From: Mesostigma viride | Taxonomy: Eukaryota > Streptophyta > Mesostigmatophyceae > Mesostigmatales > Mesostigmataceae | Assembly: GCA_009746045.1 (NCBI GenBank) | Contig: RPFO01000072.1 | Location: 5,972,933 to 6,036,932 of the forward strand | Direction: 5' to 3' | Length of the DNA: 64,000 bases | Part shown: positions 45,535 to 56,859 of the stretch, piece by piece | Layout: the number at the start of each line of letters is the position of its first letter | Numbering within the stretch: the stretch's first letter is position 1 | Position numbers and translations under genes: made by a program | The notes under the pieces: generated by a model | Seen by the model: only the letters and a program-made list of their open reading frames with translations | What the model was told of the DNA's origin: nothing | The model's database searches: none

Positions 45535-46041
45535 TAGTGCCTGTAATAGGCGGGCATGTACAAGGCCACGGTCTAACTATTCTGCACTACTGCTATTCCC
45601 CTAGGCTGGGGCTTCTGGAGTCGCCGGGGCCGCGGTGGTCGAGGGGGTCGCGTGCCAGGGCTTGTGGCCGACGTAGATGGCCGCCCCCTTCCAGTACACC
45701 GGCTGGCCCGCCTTGGTCTGCCGGAGCTGGAGGTAGGTCGGCCATAGCTCCCGTCGCCGTTGTTGCTGCGCCAGGGTCAAGTCGTCGTCAAGGGTGAAGG
45801 GAGTCTTCTCGAGCCGCTTGCGGCGTCTGAGAAACGAAATCTTGTCCGCTGGGCTCTCAAAGATGAGAAGAAGCGGAGGCGCCCCGGCCTTACCCCGCGC
45901 GCGGGGGAGGCGGTGGGCGGTCAGCTTAATCTCACCAAGGAGGCCCATGCGTGCAAGGATTTTGCTCTCAAACGCACGTGCAAGCTTCTCGGAATTCTCA
46001 CCTTCCTCCATGTCGAAGTTCTTGACGATAACGTTGAGGCT
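45535..46041 (-). pseudogene. Outer ORF1-only element, right part with ORF1 C-terminus
   Basis: Frame 46011-45601 encodes the ORF1 C-terminus (MEEGENSEKLARAFESKILA, then the LTLAQQQRRRELWPTY signature), nearly identical to the copy at 43.9-44.4 kb. It is broken at about 46041, where sequence switches to a LINE reverse transcriptase fragment. Confidence 0.75.
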
Positions 46042-46165
46042 GTATGTGGTATCCGGTATACGGTGGGGTGATGGCCATGACCTCCGTTTTCTTGCTGATC
46101 ATAAGCCCAACCGCCCGCGCTTCCAGTGACAAGCTATCTAGCCAGTAACGTGGCAGTAAACGAGT
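46042..46165 (-). pseudogene. LINE reverse transcriptase fragment fused to ORF1 relic
   Basis: Minus-strand frame reads YWLDSLSLEARAVGLMISKK, closely matching LWLDCLALEARAVGLEISLK of the LINE A copy just downstream of its YADD motif. Fused at 46041 to an ORF1 relic. Confidence 0.7.
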
Positions 46166-47660
46166 GGACTGGGCCCCTAGGAGAGGGTGGGTGGCAGGGT
46201 ACAGCCGCCGACAGGCTATTTCATCTGCAGCCCCCATATCGACATGGGGGCCGGCCGGTGCTGTCCAGCCGCCGACGGCACCTTGGATCCCGGCCTCTAT
46301 TACCCGGCAAAATTTGGCTGGGGATGTCACTACTCCTCCCCTCATCTCAGCTCGCGGATGACGGCAGCCAGTGGGGTGGGCATGAGGTTACTACCTAAGT
46401 GTTCCACTGTTCCATGATTCCACGTCACTGTGCTCGCGGCAGAGAAATGCAAATGATCAATGTAGAAATGTAGTTTCAAACAAAATACTAAAATATCAGT
46501 GACACTGGTCAAGTGGCAAGCCCGCTGGTATAGTCAAGCCCCGCCCTCCCCCCCTGGCATAGTCAGCGTACACCACGTGTGGTGATTGGTGGTGCCTTGG
46601 AGATGCACGAGAGCGCACCAGTAAGCGAGACAATGCCAAACAAAGCCACCCCTAACACAGATGCTGCTCCAACTCATTTAAAATTGTAAACCTCCGTGAC
46701 AGTGGATGCTAGCCACATGGCATAACCAGGCAGCAAGGCCACGTGCCATGGCTAATCACATGGCATAACCAGGCACCAAGACTATGTACAGCACGGTCGC
46801 CTCCTCTTTCCCACAGCCGGCCAGGCTCAACCGCGTTATAATTTGGTCTCAGCATGAGCACGCGTAGGCACCACATCAGGAGACAGCTATAACCTGAGAG
46901 AATCCCCACATCCACCAAGGGAAGCCGGAGCCTGCACCACTGCTCCGCAACAACACATCAGCTAACCGCCGTGACGCCTGCTAGCAAAAAATTACATGGG
47001 AAAACCTTTCCTCCGTCCCGCCATCCAATCATTCCCGCGGAAGCGCCACTCAGGGCCGCAAGAAAAGAAAACCGAATGAAAGCAGTCCCAACTCCCAAGC
47101 CAAACGGAACCGAAAAACGAGCCAGGAGCTGATGAAAAATCCAGGACTAGGACAGGGGGCTAGCTCCCGCATGGCCTGGCAACCCGTGTCTATCGAGGAG
47201 AGCCACCGCATCGACAGGGGCATCAACCCATGCAAGCGACCGATTGCCAAACACACCCGGGCCTGCCACTGGGAGACCCGCAGGGTCCAACCACTCTGCT
47301 AGAATCAACCGACATCATTATCCCATCAACCACCATTATCCAGAGCCCGGGAGCCGCAAACGACGAAAAAGAGCCTTCATCCAGTGACACTGCCGACGTC
47401 GGACGAAACCTCATGGGTGCCACTGGAAACGTGAAGGCCTAGCGGGCCTATGGCTTACCATGATGGCATAGTGGGAGACTAGGTCCCTGGACATAAGGAC
47501 CTGCATGGCCCTATGGGCGGTAGACCGTGGGGTGCCTTAATGCCAAGCAGATGGGGTACCCGGACAAGGGTAGGACAGAGGATGCCGTACCAGGGGCCCT
47601 TCAGCCGGACAGAGAACCCAAGTGATGGCCATGAAGGCACGGAGATATCCGTCCTGCCCT
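46166..47660. other. Intergenic, no gene recognised
   Basis: Small open frames only, no domain. A direct repeat of a CATGGCATAACCAGGCA-like unit occurs near 46719-46735 and 46757-46773. Confidence 0.5.
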
Positions 47661-47664
47661 CCTA

Positions 47665-47833
47665 TCTTCCCTCCCTCCCTCCCTCCCTCCCTCCCTCCCT
47701 CCCTCCCTCCCTCCCTCCCTCCCTCCCTCCCTCCCTCCTCCCCCTCCTCCCTCCCTCCCTCCCTCCCTCCCTCCCTCCCTCCCTCCCTCCCTCCCTCCCT
47801 CCCTCCCTCCCTCCCTCCCTCCCTCCCTCCCTC
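47665..47833. repeat. (CCCT)n microsatellite
   Basis: Tetranucleotide array with one CTCCCCCTCCT interruption at about 47736-47747. It lies beyond the 3' end of the CDC50-like gene. The complementary strand is G-rich (GGGA)n and capable of G-quadruplex or triplex structures. A 17-base poly(C) run follows at about 47986-48002. Confidence 0.97.
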
Positions 47834-48147
47834 CATTTCCATCCTTTGGTAATGCCTCCCTCCATTCCTCCGCTCACACCTCGCTCCGCTCCTCCGTCGG
47901 TGCCGCAAGTTTGTTAGAGCCTCACAGCGTCGCAAGGCAGTACCCCAATGTGAAGCTCCATGGATTCCCTCACGCCCACTCGCGCCCCCCCCCCCCCCCC
48001 CCACACGCCCTTCCGCAAGGCCTCTAGTGCGCCTCCCACCCCTGCCAGCACGCCCACGGCTGCCGCCTTGTTCCACGGAACCTCACGTCCTCTAGTGGCC
48101 CCCCGCCTTCCTGCCCCCCCGCATTCTCAGGATCGGTAGCCCCCCCT

Positions 48148-49236
48148 CTAGTGGCCTGGGGCCGACTTCTTGTTCCAGGAGAGGTAGTCCACCGAGCCGA
48201 GCGGGCGCGGGTTGCGCATGCGGATGATCCAGAAGATGAAAGCGAGCACAATGCAGGTGGAGCCGACCGTGAGGTACGCGATGCCCAAGAAGTCGTTGCG
48301 GCCGCCCAGCCACGACGTGGTGCTCAGCACGACGCGCTTCTTGCCGCCGAACCCGTACACGTTGTACTTGTTGGCAACCGTGATGTTGACGCGCTCGCCC
48401 TGCTGGAAGCCGCCGGGGATGCGGCCCCAGAGCTTGCGGAACTTTGGGAGCGCGGCTGTGCGCATCCACACGACGAAATGCTCGTTCTTGTTCAGGGGCC
48501 CTGTCACGGTTCCCCCGCCACGGAGCTCGGGGATGATGTTGAAGTTCTTGGCCTCCTGGTCCCCGAACTTCTCTTTCCGGTCGCTGTCCCACGCGATGCC
48601 GTCCTCGAGGACGTCTACAGAGCTCTCGACCCCGTTGTAGTCGACCTTCTTGAGGCTGTAGGTGTCGTTGAAGAAGGACCAGGCGACGAGGCCGCAGGGG
48701 TTGATCAGGTTGGTGTCGTTCTCGACGCCGTACAGGTAGTCCTGCGGGTCGCACGTGGACACGTCCTTGGGCTTGTCGTTGCGCAGCTGCGCGTCGCTCC
48801 GGCTCTTGACGTACCTGCGGTGGTTCTGGTAAAAGTTCTCCAGCTCATAGTATAAATAAACGGGGCCATCCATGTCCTCGGTGATGTTGATCTCGATGTG
48901 GCAGGGGATTCCGTCATCAGTGGCGCTTTGAATATTCTTCTCTCGTTGACGATTAGTACTGCCCGGTATGCAATCGTCGTAGCGTCTTACATACTCCACA
49001 ACTGACCGGGAGGCATTCAACGTAATCCCGCCAATTGGAACGAATATCACCCCTACAAGGAAAAAAATAAGGATAACCCAACCAGGCGTCAAGAGAGGCT
49101 TGCACGCTGGAAGCTCCTGTTGGGTAAATTTGGAATGCTTGGGACGCTTGCTACGCGGGGGGTTGTTATTGCCGGAATTGCTGCCACCAGGCGCGGCTGT
49201 TCCCGCCGAAGGCGCTGCCTGGGCTTGGGACGACAT
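48148..49236 (-). CDS. CDC50: CDC50/LEM3-family protein (ALA-interacting subunit of a P4-ATPase flippase)
   Basis: Intronless 362-residue ORF, the usual length for the family. The N-terminal 50 residues are cytosolic, Pro/Ser/Asn-rich and then basic. TM1 is at about 52-73 and TM2 at about 316-339, with a large ectodomain between. Family landmarks are YLYYELENFYQNHRRYVKSR (127-146), PCGLVAWSFFNDT (180-192) and TSWLGGRNDFLGIAYLTVG (307-325). Ectodomain cysteines at 89, 112, 162 and 181 fit the two conserved disulfides. N-glycosylation sequons occur at about 74, 117, 173, 190 and 284. CDC50 proteins are the beta subunits required for ER exit and activity of phospholipid-flipping P4-ATPases. The start ATG is the first in frame and gives a normal N-terminus. 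Ends with TAG. Confidence 0.95.
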   Translation of the reverse strand: MSSQAQAAPSAGTAAPGGSNSGNNNPPRSKRPKHSKFTQQELPACKPLLTPGWVILIFFLVGVIFVPIGGITLNASRSVVEYVRRYDDCIPGSTNRQREKNIQSATDDGIPCHIEINITEDMDGPVYLYYELENFYQNHRRYVKSRSDAQLRNDKPKDVSTCDPQDYLYGVENDTNLINPCGLVAWSFFNDTYSLKKVDYNGVESSVDVLEDGIAWDSDRKEKFGDQEAKNFNIIPELRGGGTVTGPLNKNEHFVVWMRTAALPKFRKLWGRIPGGFQQGERVNITVANKYNVYGFGGKKRVVLSTTSWLGGRNDFLGIAYLTVGSTCIVLAFIFWIIRMRNPRPLGSVDYLSWNKKSAPGH

Positions 49237-51392
49237 CTCCTTGTTTACGACCCCAGCAGAGCCTGACTACGACTCCACCCTGATAATGCGCATAAACGTG
49301 AACCGGCGAGCAGGCTTCACTACGCCAGCCGGTAGGCACACAGTTTCTTTCTGTTTCTGCCTACAGCCAGCCTGCGCCACCGTGTTGCCCCATTTCCTCG
49401 CGTGAGGTCGACACCGTTTGCAAAAATTGCTGTCGAGCACCCGAAAGGCGCGTTGGCCAACGGGGTAAGAAGCTGAGGGGACAGCGATGGCGAAAATATG
49501 CGTTGGGCATAGGCGCATGCGTACGGCCTGTGGTCGAGTTCCCAAACCTCGTTAACTAGTGGGCGCTAGACAGTGCAAACCGTGAGATTCTTGACCTATC
49601 TAACTATCCTCGAATAGCAGTGCCGAGAATGCCGTTGGAACCTACTGCTGGCTATCGCATGCCATCATTGCCATGCCATGCATGCAGTCGGCACAACAAA
49701 GCCCACCGCGCAATGAGCATGTCCGGGGTGCTAAGTGCGAAGCTCTTGCTGTCGGCAGACCGTGTGTTTACTGTCCAGTTTCGATTTGCTTTTGTACTGA
49801 AGTCTTACAGGGCAGAAATAAGGACCCTTATATAATATATATTCATTGAGAATGATAAATTACGGAGGTGAGATTGGCATGCAGCATAAGGAAAAACCCG
49901 AAAAGAAGAATAACCCTGAAGAAATTATTAGTAATATGACACGGATAATATATATTAAGGCTATAAGAATAGGAACCCTAATGGGTATTAGGAAATCTGC
50001 TGCACCTTTAAAGGGTCATATTAGGAAATCTGCTGCAGAGGCCAGAGAATGCTGGCGCGCGTCTATTTATGTAAGTATTTATGCCTCAAGCCCTCGGGCC
50101 TCTGCCACTCGACTCATCGGTACCTAGTGGCGCCAACTGATGAGTACCTAATAACAGATCTTCAGTTTCTGCACCGCAGTCCGCCTTGTTGGAAGAGCTC
50201 TACCTCTCGGCAGTCGGCACGATTATGGGGTGCAGTTGATCTAGGTATATCAAGACACACGACACAATACGAAAGTTGAAATATTTGACAGTCAACGCCT
50301 AAAAAGACAGATCCAGATGATAATTTAGGTAGTCTCGAACATTTCTTCTAAGTGCCTCAAATGGACGCCAACCTGCGTGCAAGCTGTATATATCGTATAA
50401 TAACAGGCGCCGGCAGATGTGACTCGCCTGACTACCCGCGTTAATCCATCACAAGTGAGAGGCAAGAATAGAATCTAATATGTGGGAGGTAGCTTGACCA
50501 GTTGACAGGCTTCCTGTCTTCATTAGGGACAGCTTGCTTAATAGCCCTGTCATCACCCTCACTCGTGGGTTTGATAAACGACCGGACACAGTTGCCGGCA
50601 TTGCACAGCTGCACGTGTGATCCTATTTCCAGACATACAAGTCGGAATGATGGTGAATGTAATAAGAATCCACGTTGGCATATTATCCGAGTCAAACATT
50701 TTCTCATTGTGTTTTACAATCAGGCAGCTGGACAAGGTGACTGTTGGCAACCATACAGTAACAACTAAGTAGGTAGTTGGTGGTGTGCCCAGTTGCTCAT
50801 TTTTCAATTCAGTTCGGTTCGGTGAATGTAGTAGGTTTCAGCGTTCATGATGTTTGTGAAGGATGAAGGAAGGCATTTGGGACACGGGAGCTGAGTGGCC
50901 ACGCAAGTGACGCCAGGCGGCTGCCATCACATGTGGGGCTAACGTTGCAGCATGTCTACCAAGAATGAGACAATTATGGGTGATTGTTTTGTATTAGGAA
51001 GAAGGTCTGTCGTAGCCCGTAGGGCACATACCACTGGTTTACGCATCTCTGCTATCAGGAAGTAATGAGTATGTGCCCTACTGTATTATAAAGGGCATGT
51101 CATTATGCACTGCTCTGCTCTTATTTAGACAAGCTTTGAAGCACAGGTTCCTGAATGTGCCCACGTACATGGCATGCAACTTATTATCCATGCAAGCAGG
51201 ACTACTCGTCATAAACATCGGCAATGACCATACACATGTCTCGCGTGCAGACACGTGTGTAGTACTCCTACACACAGATCTCGAGTGATTTATCTAGTAC
51301 CAAATCCGAAAGGCTTGCATCACTCCCCGGACAGGAGAACTTTTGCGGATGACTGTAGGTGTAAGTTGGCGATGCCATGGTAACCGGAGACG
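49237..51392. other. Intergenic, AT-rich, no gene recognised
   Basis: Includes the presumed promoter of the CDC50-like gene (49237 upward). An 18-bp sequence ATTAGGAAATCTGCTGCA is directly repeated at about 49988-50005 and 50020-50037. A small hairpin ACTCATCGGT...ACTGATGAGT lies near 50112-50145. No domain-bearing ORF. Confidence 0.5.
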
Positions 51393-51453
51393 TCCGTCCT
51401 ATAGTCAGCAAAATTGGTGCGAGAGGTCCCCAGTTCGATTCCGGTCGGATTCA
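51393..51453 (+). other. tRNA-like relic or SINE head (weak)
   Basis: TCCGTCC at 51393-51399 could pair with GGTCGGA at 51443-51449. Between them is a B-box-like GTTCGATTC (51433-51441). The roughly 60-nt length is too short for a normal tRNA, with the anticodon arm largely missing, and the T-stem pairs poorly. It could be a tRNA pseudogene or a tRNA-derived SINE start. Confidence 0.25.
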
Positions 51454-52895
51454 TTTGCAGATCGCGTTTTTCCGCGTTTTCCGCGGCCCGGTACTGAACG
51501 CAAATGGTTTTCACCTTTGCGGAGTGCCTGATCAAAAAAATACACATGTGTAATACCAAGGCAATGGGACCATACCAAGCTCACCATCGGTTCACATGCC
51601 CCTCAGGCTCCGGGAGAGGCCTTTTTGTTCTCCCAAAACGGCGCCTTCCAAAATGAGTTCCAAGCCTATCTGTGGCCTCTGGATGACGGGGCAGTGCCTT
51701 TCTGCATTAAGGGGACTCGCACGTCCAAAAGCCTTAAAAACTGACTTTAATGAATATCAGTTCCAATGCACTTGGGAACCATCTAGTGATGATTGAGTAC
51801 CATAAATATGATGTTTGGACATTCATGCCACCACTTGTTGGGGGTACTACCCCCAACCACGCACCGGTGGCGAGCTAAAAATAGAAAAAGACGCTATTTA
51901 TGAGATATTTTGCCCAAGACAAACCACTTATCCAAATGACCTGCCCATACATTCATGCAAAGTTCCCCCACTTCTAAAAAATCTGGGCTATTCACATGGT
52001 CAAAATAATCACATTTGTTTGAGTTATTAATTTCCCCGCAAAATGGGTACTTTTTTGAGCCAAAAAAAATAAATCAAATCATCAACACATCCAATGGGGT
52101 CATCCATACATGCGAAATTCCACTGAGTGGGGGGAAACACAACCCCAAAGTTTGAGCTCATTCTGACAAGCGTAGCTCAAGTTATTGATTTTCCTGTGAT
52201 GCCACCTGGGTAGACGCTAAAAGAGAATTGAGCTAGTGCTGAGCCAAAATGACATCTGTTTTGCTACCCTAGACACCCAAAAACATGCCCACTTTGATCA
52301 CGGAGTGTGGGGAGGATGTCCGGAGCGTCATACGCCCCACCCCTCCATCGGCACAGCCAGCCTTGTGAGTCTACCCTTAAGGGGAGGTGTGCCACCAAAA
52401 CCCCCCAAAACTGGAATACACTTGTTTCAATATGAATTCAATTGAATTATGCCCAGCCATGATTAGGGGCCCTAAATAACATGTTTAGTGAGTTATCCAT
52501 GCATTCATTGAAGGTTCTACCCCCAACCACGCGCCGGTATCGCGCTAAAAATAGAAAAAGACGCTAATTAGGGCACAGTATGCCCCAGCCAATGCACACA
52601 TCAATTCAGGCCAGCCATGATATTTTCCAAGCAGGTCGTGGGTGGCCAAAAATTAGAGCCACTCACAACCCATATCTGACATGCTTTAGAATTTTTATGC
52701 TCTTGCAAGTACAAAAACGCTGTTTTTCACACATGCCAAAAATAATAAAATACCAAACACATGTGAAATGGGCCAAACATGATATTTAAAATTCCATTAG
52801 TCATCGACACACACGCTCGCAAAATCTGGCTGCATTTGGACAAGCGGTGTGGAAGTTATGCTCTTTGGCAGCATGCCACCTGGGCGTCCATTATA
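51454..52895. other. Intergenic repeats
   Basis: A sequence of about 45 bp (CCCCCAACCACGC.CCGGT...CTAAAAATAGAAAAAGACGCTA) occurs at about 51850-51897 and 52510-52566 in direct orientation. TTAAGGGGACTCGC at 51707-51720 and TTAAGGGGAGG at about 52378 resemble the rightmost ends of the dispersed repeats at 54.6 and 57.9 kb (there in reverse complement). No gene recognised. Confidence 0.45.
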
Positions 52896-53473
52896 CTAGT
52901 CACTGTCACTATCACTGCCATCATCACAGTCTTCCCCGCAGCAAACTGGGCAGAACCAGTCCCCATCAGGTACGCTGGGCAGGAGAGGGACCGTGCAGCT
53001 CAGGTGGAGCCCCCCATCGCACCCGGGTGTGCTGCACAGCAAGAAAGGGTCATCATCAGATGCATCGGTCTTAGAGCAGCGCAAGCAAGGGATGTGTGCA
53101 GTGTCATCATCATCCTCATTGCTGCCCGCCCCCGCCCCCCAGTAGCAGCCCCCACACCCCCATAGTGCACCCCCTTGCTGTAGGTGACCTGGCCCCTCTG
53201 GGCATCTACCTTGCCCTCATCCCAGCGATGGCCACGCTTCACATGCCACGCCCGGGCTGCCTCAGCCTTGTACTCTAGCGTCTTCTTGACCACCTGCTGG
53301 CACTCCCTCTTTTTCCTCAGCTCATCCAGCTGTGCAAGGGCAGCGGGGGAGGTGTCTACACCCATAAGCAAACGGCTAGGCACCGCATCTGCCCTTACCT
53401 GCCCTCGGCATGGCCAACCTTGCAAACGCAAGCATAGCAACACGATCGCTAGGCATACATGCCAAGAGAGCAT
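52896..53473 (-). pseudogene. PHD-finger protein fragment (C-terminus), frame interrupted
   Basis: The last approximately 70 codons (stop TAG at 52896-52898) form a complete C4HC3 PHD finger: CLRC, then LLCSTPGC, HLSC and FCPVC, with the Trp two residues before the final CxxC pair, followed by an acidic (DS)n tail. The upstream frame (53473 to about 53100) reads a charged helix (LDELRKKRECQQVVKKTLEY) and GHRWDEGKVDAQRGQVTYSK, but joins the PHD only after a frame change near 53110-53180, either a small intron or a frameshift. PHD fingers read histone H3 tails in host chromatin proteins but are also carried by some transposon proteins. Given the repeat-rich surroundings, a transposon origin is possible. 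Confidence 0.5.
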
Positions 53474-54639
53474 ACACTATACTCTACCCAAGGTTACCTT
53501 GTAAACTTCATGATTAGAACTCGGCAAATCTATGACCAAAAGCACATATAAATAACTATTACACACTGATGACGACACATGCTCAAGGTTGGGGGTCACT
53601 GTGACACGCACTGATGAGTTTCCTAGACGACCACCGGACAGGCGCTAAGGACCACTCAGTAACCAAGTATAAACACAATTACACTTTACATGCCATCCAA
53701 CATGCATCAAATCCATGCTGAATATGTTATGAAGTACACAGGGTTGGCCACACACCTCATACCCCTTAACCGTCCCTCGAGCATGGCCAGACTAATAAGC
53801 ATGTGAATAGCAATAATGATGATGGCACTAAAATGCCTTACCAGCATTTTCTATGTTTCTCCCAGGTTAGAGTGTAAGGTTGATGCCAACCAAGCTAATC
53901 AACACAGCAACAACTCCTGAACTGCCCTACCTGAGATGGGCAACAAACTGGAACTATGGAGGGCAAGGAACCAAGGAGATCATGGCATACAAAGCTTGCA
54001 TGCAGTCAACCATGGTTGGCTCAGCACATTGCAGTCTTTTCACAACATGATATCAAGGGAAAGCTCAAATAAACCAATGGTGGTAGCTATCTACATGCAG
54101 TCACACAAATGCAATATCTCCAACATGATCGTCAATAAAACACTTCCTCCCCTGCACGATAAAATGGAAAGAAACCATTGGCGGCCCTCCAGCGCATGAG
54201 CGCTGTGATGCCGCTGCGAAGAGAGGGTGCGTCACTCTCACACAACAAGAAGCGTCCATACGCACAACATCCTTGCCAGAACACGTTTTATGAAATGCCT
54301 TAAACCTTCCCGAGAAGATATAGGCTTCGACTGAAGCGGCCCTGACCACGACGTCAGCGAAAACAATCTAAATCTACCAGGTATTCGACAACACCACGGC
54401 AAGCAACGGCGAGCTAGCTGGCGGAAACTGCCCAAAAAGAACGAAAAAAACTTCGAACGATGAGCTCATAGAAGAAAGAACTGATAGCACATAACATTCG
54501 CGACAAATCTATACCTGTCCCTCGCAGATCCCTCGCCCAGGCGCGCAACAACGGCCGTTCTTCCATGGAAGGTTCCGACATGCACTGCGCAGGCCTGAAG
54601 AATTACTTACCGAGAATAGCCGAAAATGTAGCAAAAAGC
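53474..54639. other. Intergenic, no gene recognised
   Basis: AT-rich sequence with only short chance ORFs. Confidence 0.45.
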
Positions 54640-55037
54640 ACCAGTTTGGTTTGGAATTCAATGCTACCGATATTAATGCATCGTTTACGGTCAAAAAGCC
54701 CCCAAAACTGCGAATTCACTGCCGCTATCACGAATTCTATTTTATTCCGCGCGACCAAAAAATGCAGATTACCCCCCATGCCGATGGCAGTAAAAGAAAG
54801 CAGCGATATTGTAAACCAGCAACTTGCCGCCACAACCCAACATCATTAAATCATCGTCTCCAACATTCGAGCATTTTTTTTGCATTTCTCTAGCCCTACA
54901 TGGCTAGTTTCGCCTAAACGCAGTCGCCATGGCCACTTCCGCAAGGGGTGCGCGCACCATGCACCCACTTTTAACTTCACGGCGGTACCGCGAATATTTT
55001 TGGCGCCAAAAAATTCGGCGGGCGCACGTCCCCTTAA
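54640..55037 (+). repeat. Dispersed repeat, copy 1 (right end of an unknown element?)
   Basis: Diverged match to 57897-58245. Both contain CAGTCGCCATGGCCACTTCC, a GGTGCGCGCACC palindrome, a GGTACCGCG segment and a terminal GTCCCCTTAA. Ending at TTAA suggests a transposon terminus with TTAA target preference. Confidence 0.55.
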
Positions 55038-55403
55038 CAACAAGGCTGGTAGGACGACACGCCTGAGCAGCATATGTAATGCCTATCTCAGGCTAATAAT
55101 GTGTGATTTTGTGCCAACAACCAAGTTGTTCCACCCAACAACACATTGAAAACCCTCTTCCAAAATGCCCAACAAGCCGGACACGTGGAGGACCACACAC
55201 GCAGTATATAAAGAGAAAATAAGCTGACTTTTTATCCAGCCAACCCATGTGGCTTGAGCTGCTCTGGTTAGCATGACAAAGGCTATCATTTACTCAGTGG
55301 GAAAGGTGAATTTCTAACAAGCACGAGCCGCTTTCGACTTTAGGAGACAGGTGCCAGCTCGTCAGTGTCTGGGGAAAATGATGCCGCTGCTTAGGAAGAC
55401 CGC
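55038..55403. other. Intergenic, nothing recognised
   Basis: No ORF of note and no repeat identified in the window. Confidence 0.4.
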
Positions 55404-56160
55404 GTGAATTTCCTCGAACACAACTGTGCAAAAGAAATTTCGGAGAAGCATGGAAATAAAAGCATTACACCTTCCCGACAGGTTGCGGGCCACGCGCTGC
55501 AGAAAGCCAGCCACGTCACAGACGAACTTGCTAAAAGACATCCAGGAATCCAGCGATGCAGCGCCAGGACCCGCAACTTCCTGGCAGCATCTGGCCGGAA
55601 AGAAGGCAAAAAGCTTACGCTCAACGAGCTAAGAAAACAGGAAAACGCTCGATTAAGACGTTTAACACAAGAACGTACCATAACGGGCATTTATTCGTGC
55701 CCAGGCGCACAAGAAAGTCCACCCTTTCATGGAGTGGTTGGGCAGTACGCATCGCGCAGGGCTAATGTTATCTTACCGCAAAATGACGGGAAAGGTAAAT
55801 AGTCAACAGTTTGACGAATGGCGAAAACCCTTAGCAAAAGCACTGAGGGCGACAGATGCGAGAAGTGCCCGAGGTGCATGCCAGGGCACTGGCCACAACC
55901 GTGACACCTGCAATGCCAACAAGAATTTTCCTCTGTCGACCAATTTGTGTGGCAAGTGCCACAAGCCAGGCCACAGGGCCAGGTTTTGCAAGTCCGGCAG
56001 CTATGTAGGCAGCCGGACAAGAAGAACGATGCCACTGCCGACGAGGGTAGGGCCGGGCCCATTATGTAGGAGGCCTCGTCGGAGCATGCGCTGGGTTCGT
56101 CCCCAGCAGGCGCAGCAGGCGCAGCATGCAGGCGCAGCAGCCGCGCAGCAGGGAAACTAG
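55404..56160 (+). pseudogene. Gag-like zinc-knuckle protein remnant
   Basis: Two overlapping + frames: 55404-55802 (132 codons, Lys/Arg-rich helices such as LNELRKQENARLRRLTQ) and 55729-56160 (143 codons). The second contains a good CCHC knuckle, CGKCHKPGHRARFC, preceded by a second knuckle-like stretch that is intact only if a one-base shift at about 55880 is allowed. It ends in a Gln/Ala-rich tail (QQAQQAQHAG). CCHC knuckles in this context suggest a retroelement gag or ORF1 product. Broken, so treated as a relic. Confidence 0.5.
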
Positions 56161-56557
56161 ACGGCCCAGGACAGGGCGTATTCGACAGTGACAGGGTTCT
56201 GCAGTCTAGCCCAGCGGAGCGGCCATCATTGGCAAATGCAAATCAAGGCCGGGCAGCACAAGATTTATCGGACAGCGTACCCGCGTAACTGATGGTAATG
56301 AAAAGCTCAGGTTTCTATTTACGGAATTGCCTCTCGTCTGCACACATTATTTGGCCATGGCACAAATGCTTACAAATTTGCAAATGCATTGGGTGGGGCA
56401 GAGCTTTTGGCAGCATGTCGAGATTGCTATGCGCATTGTCCTGTGTGTCAGGCTACTGGGCCCAAGCTTCCCCGCCACCATGCTAAGCATCCCTCTGCAT
56501 GCAAAGGGCAGATTGTAGGCGACGTACTGTTCTGGGCGCTTCTCCCTTATTTCATAG
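56161..56557. other. Intergenic, nothing recognised
   Basis: No supported feature. Confidence 0.4.
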
Positions 56558-56647
56558 CCATAGATAATTAATTGATTAATTAGGAACATAATAACCCCGT
56601 TGGGAGTATCTGTAGCACATAGCCCTTGAGAAGCCATAGATAGGTAT
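56558..56647 (-). mobile_element. ORF1-only element, short 3'-end fragment
   Basis: (TTAA)n-like tail (ATTAATTGATTAATTA) followed by CCGTTGGGAGTATCTGTAGC and CACATAGCCCT, the family 3' UTR start seen at 43.5, 58.7 and 59.0 kb. Severely 5'-truncated. Confidence 0.6.
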
Positions 56648-56659
56648 GCTCATAAGTTA

Positions 56660-56790
56660 ATACAAGAACGTACCATAACGGGCATCTATTCGTGCCCAGG
56701 CGCACAAGAAAGGCCACCCTTTCATGGAGAGGTTGGGCGCGCATCGCACAGGCCTAATGTTATCTTACCGCAAAATGACGGGAAAGGTAA
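56660..56790 (+). repeat. Second copy of a 55.67-55.80 kb segment
   Basis: About 130 bp nearly identical to 55667-55800 (ACAAGAACGTACCATAACGG ... GACGGGAAAGGTAAA). The first copy overlaps the gag-like frame, so this is a partial duplicate of that element. Confidence 0.8.
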
Positions 56791-56859
56791 ACATAACAGC
56801 GGGAATATTTACGGCTTTAGAAACGTCATATTAAACTAGCTTAATTTCCTTACGACCAT

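Noticed and set aside
47537-48076. 179-codon minus-strand ORF rich in Gly-Arg-Glu
   Set aside because: Mostly translation of the (CCCT)n repeat.
48151-48855. 234-codon + strand ORF
   Set aside because: Antisense shadow of the CDC50-family gene.
50112-50150. Hammerhead ribozyme (CTGATGAG core at 50137) or LTR primer-binding site (TGGCGCC)
   Set aside because: No CGAAA partner or cleavage-site stem for a hammerhead. No LTR pair or polypurine tract for an LTR element.
52896-53084. Reading the zinc finger as the cysteine-rich domain of a piggyBac transposase
   Set aside because: Cys/His spacing and the Trp before the last CxxC fit a PHD finger, and no DDE transposase lies upstream.
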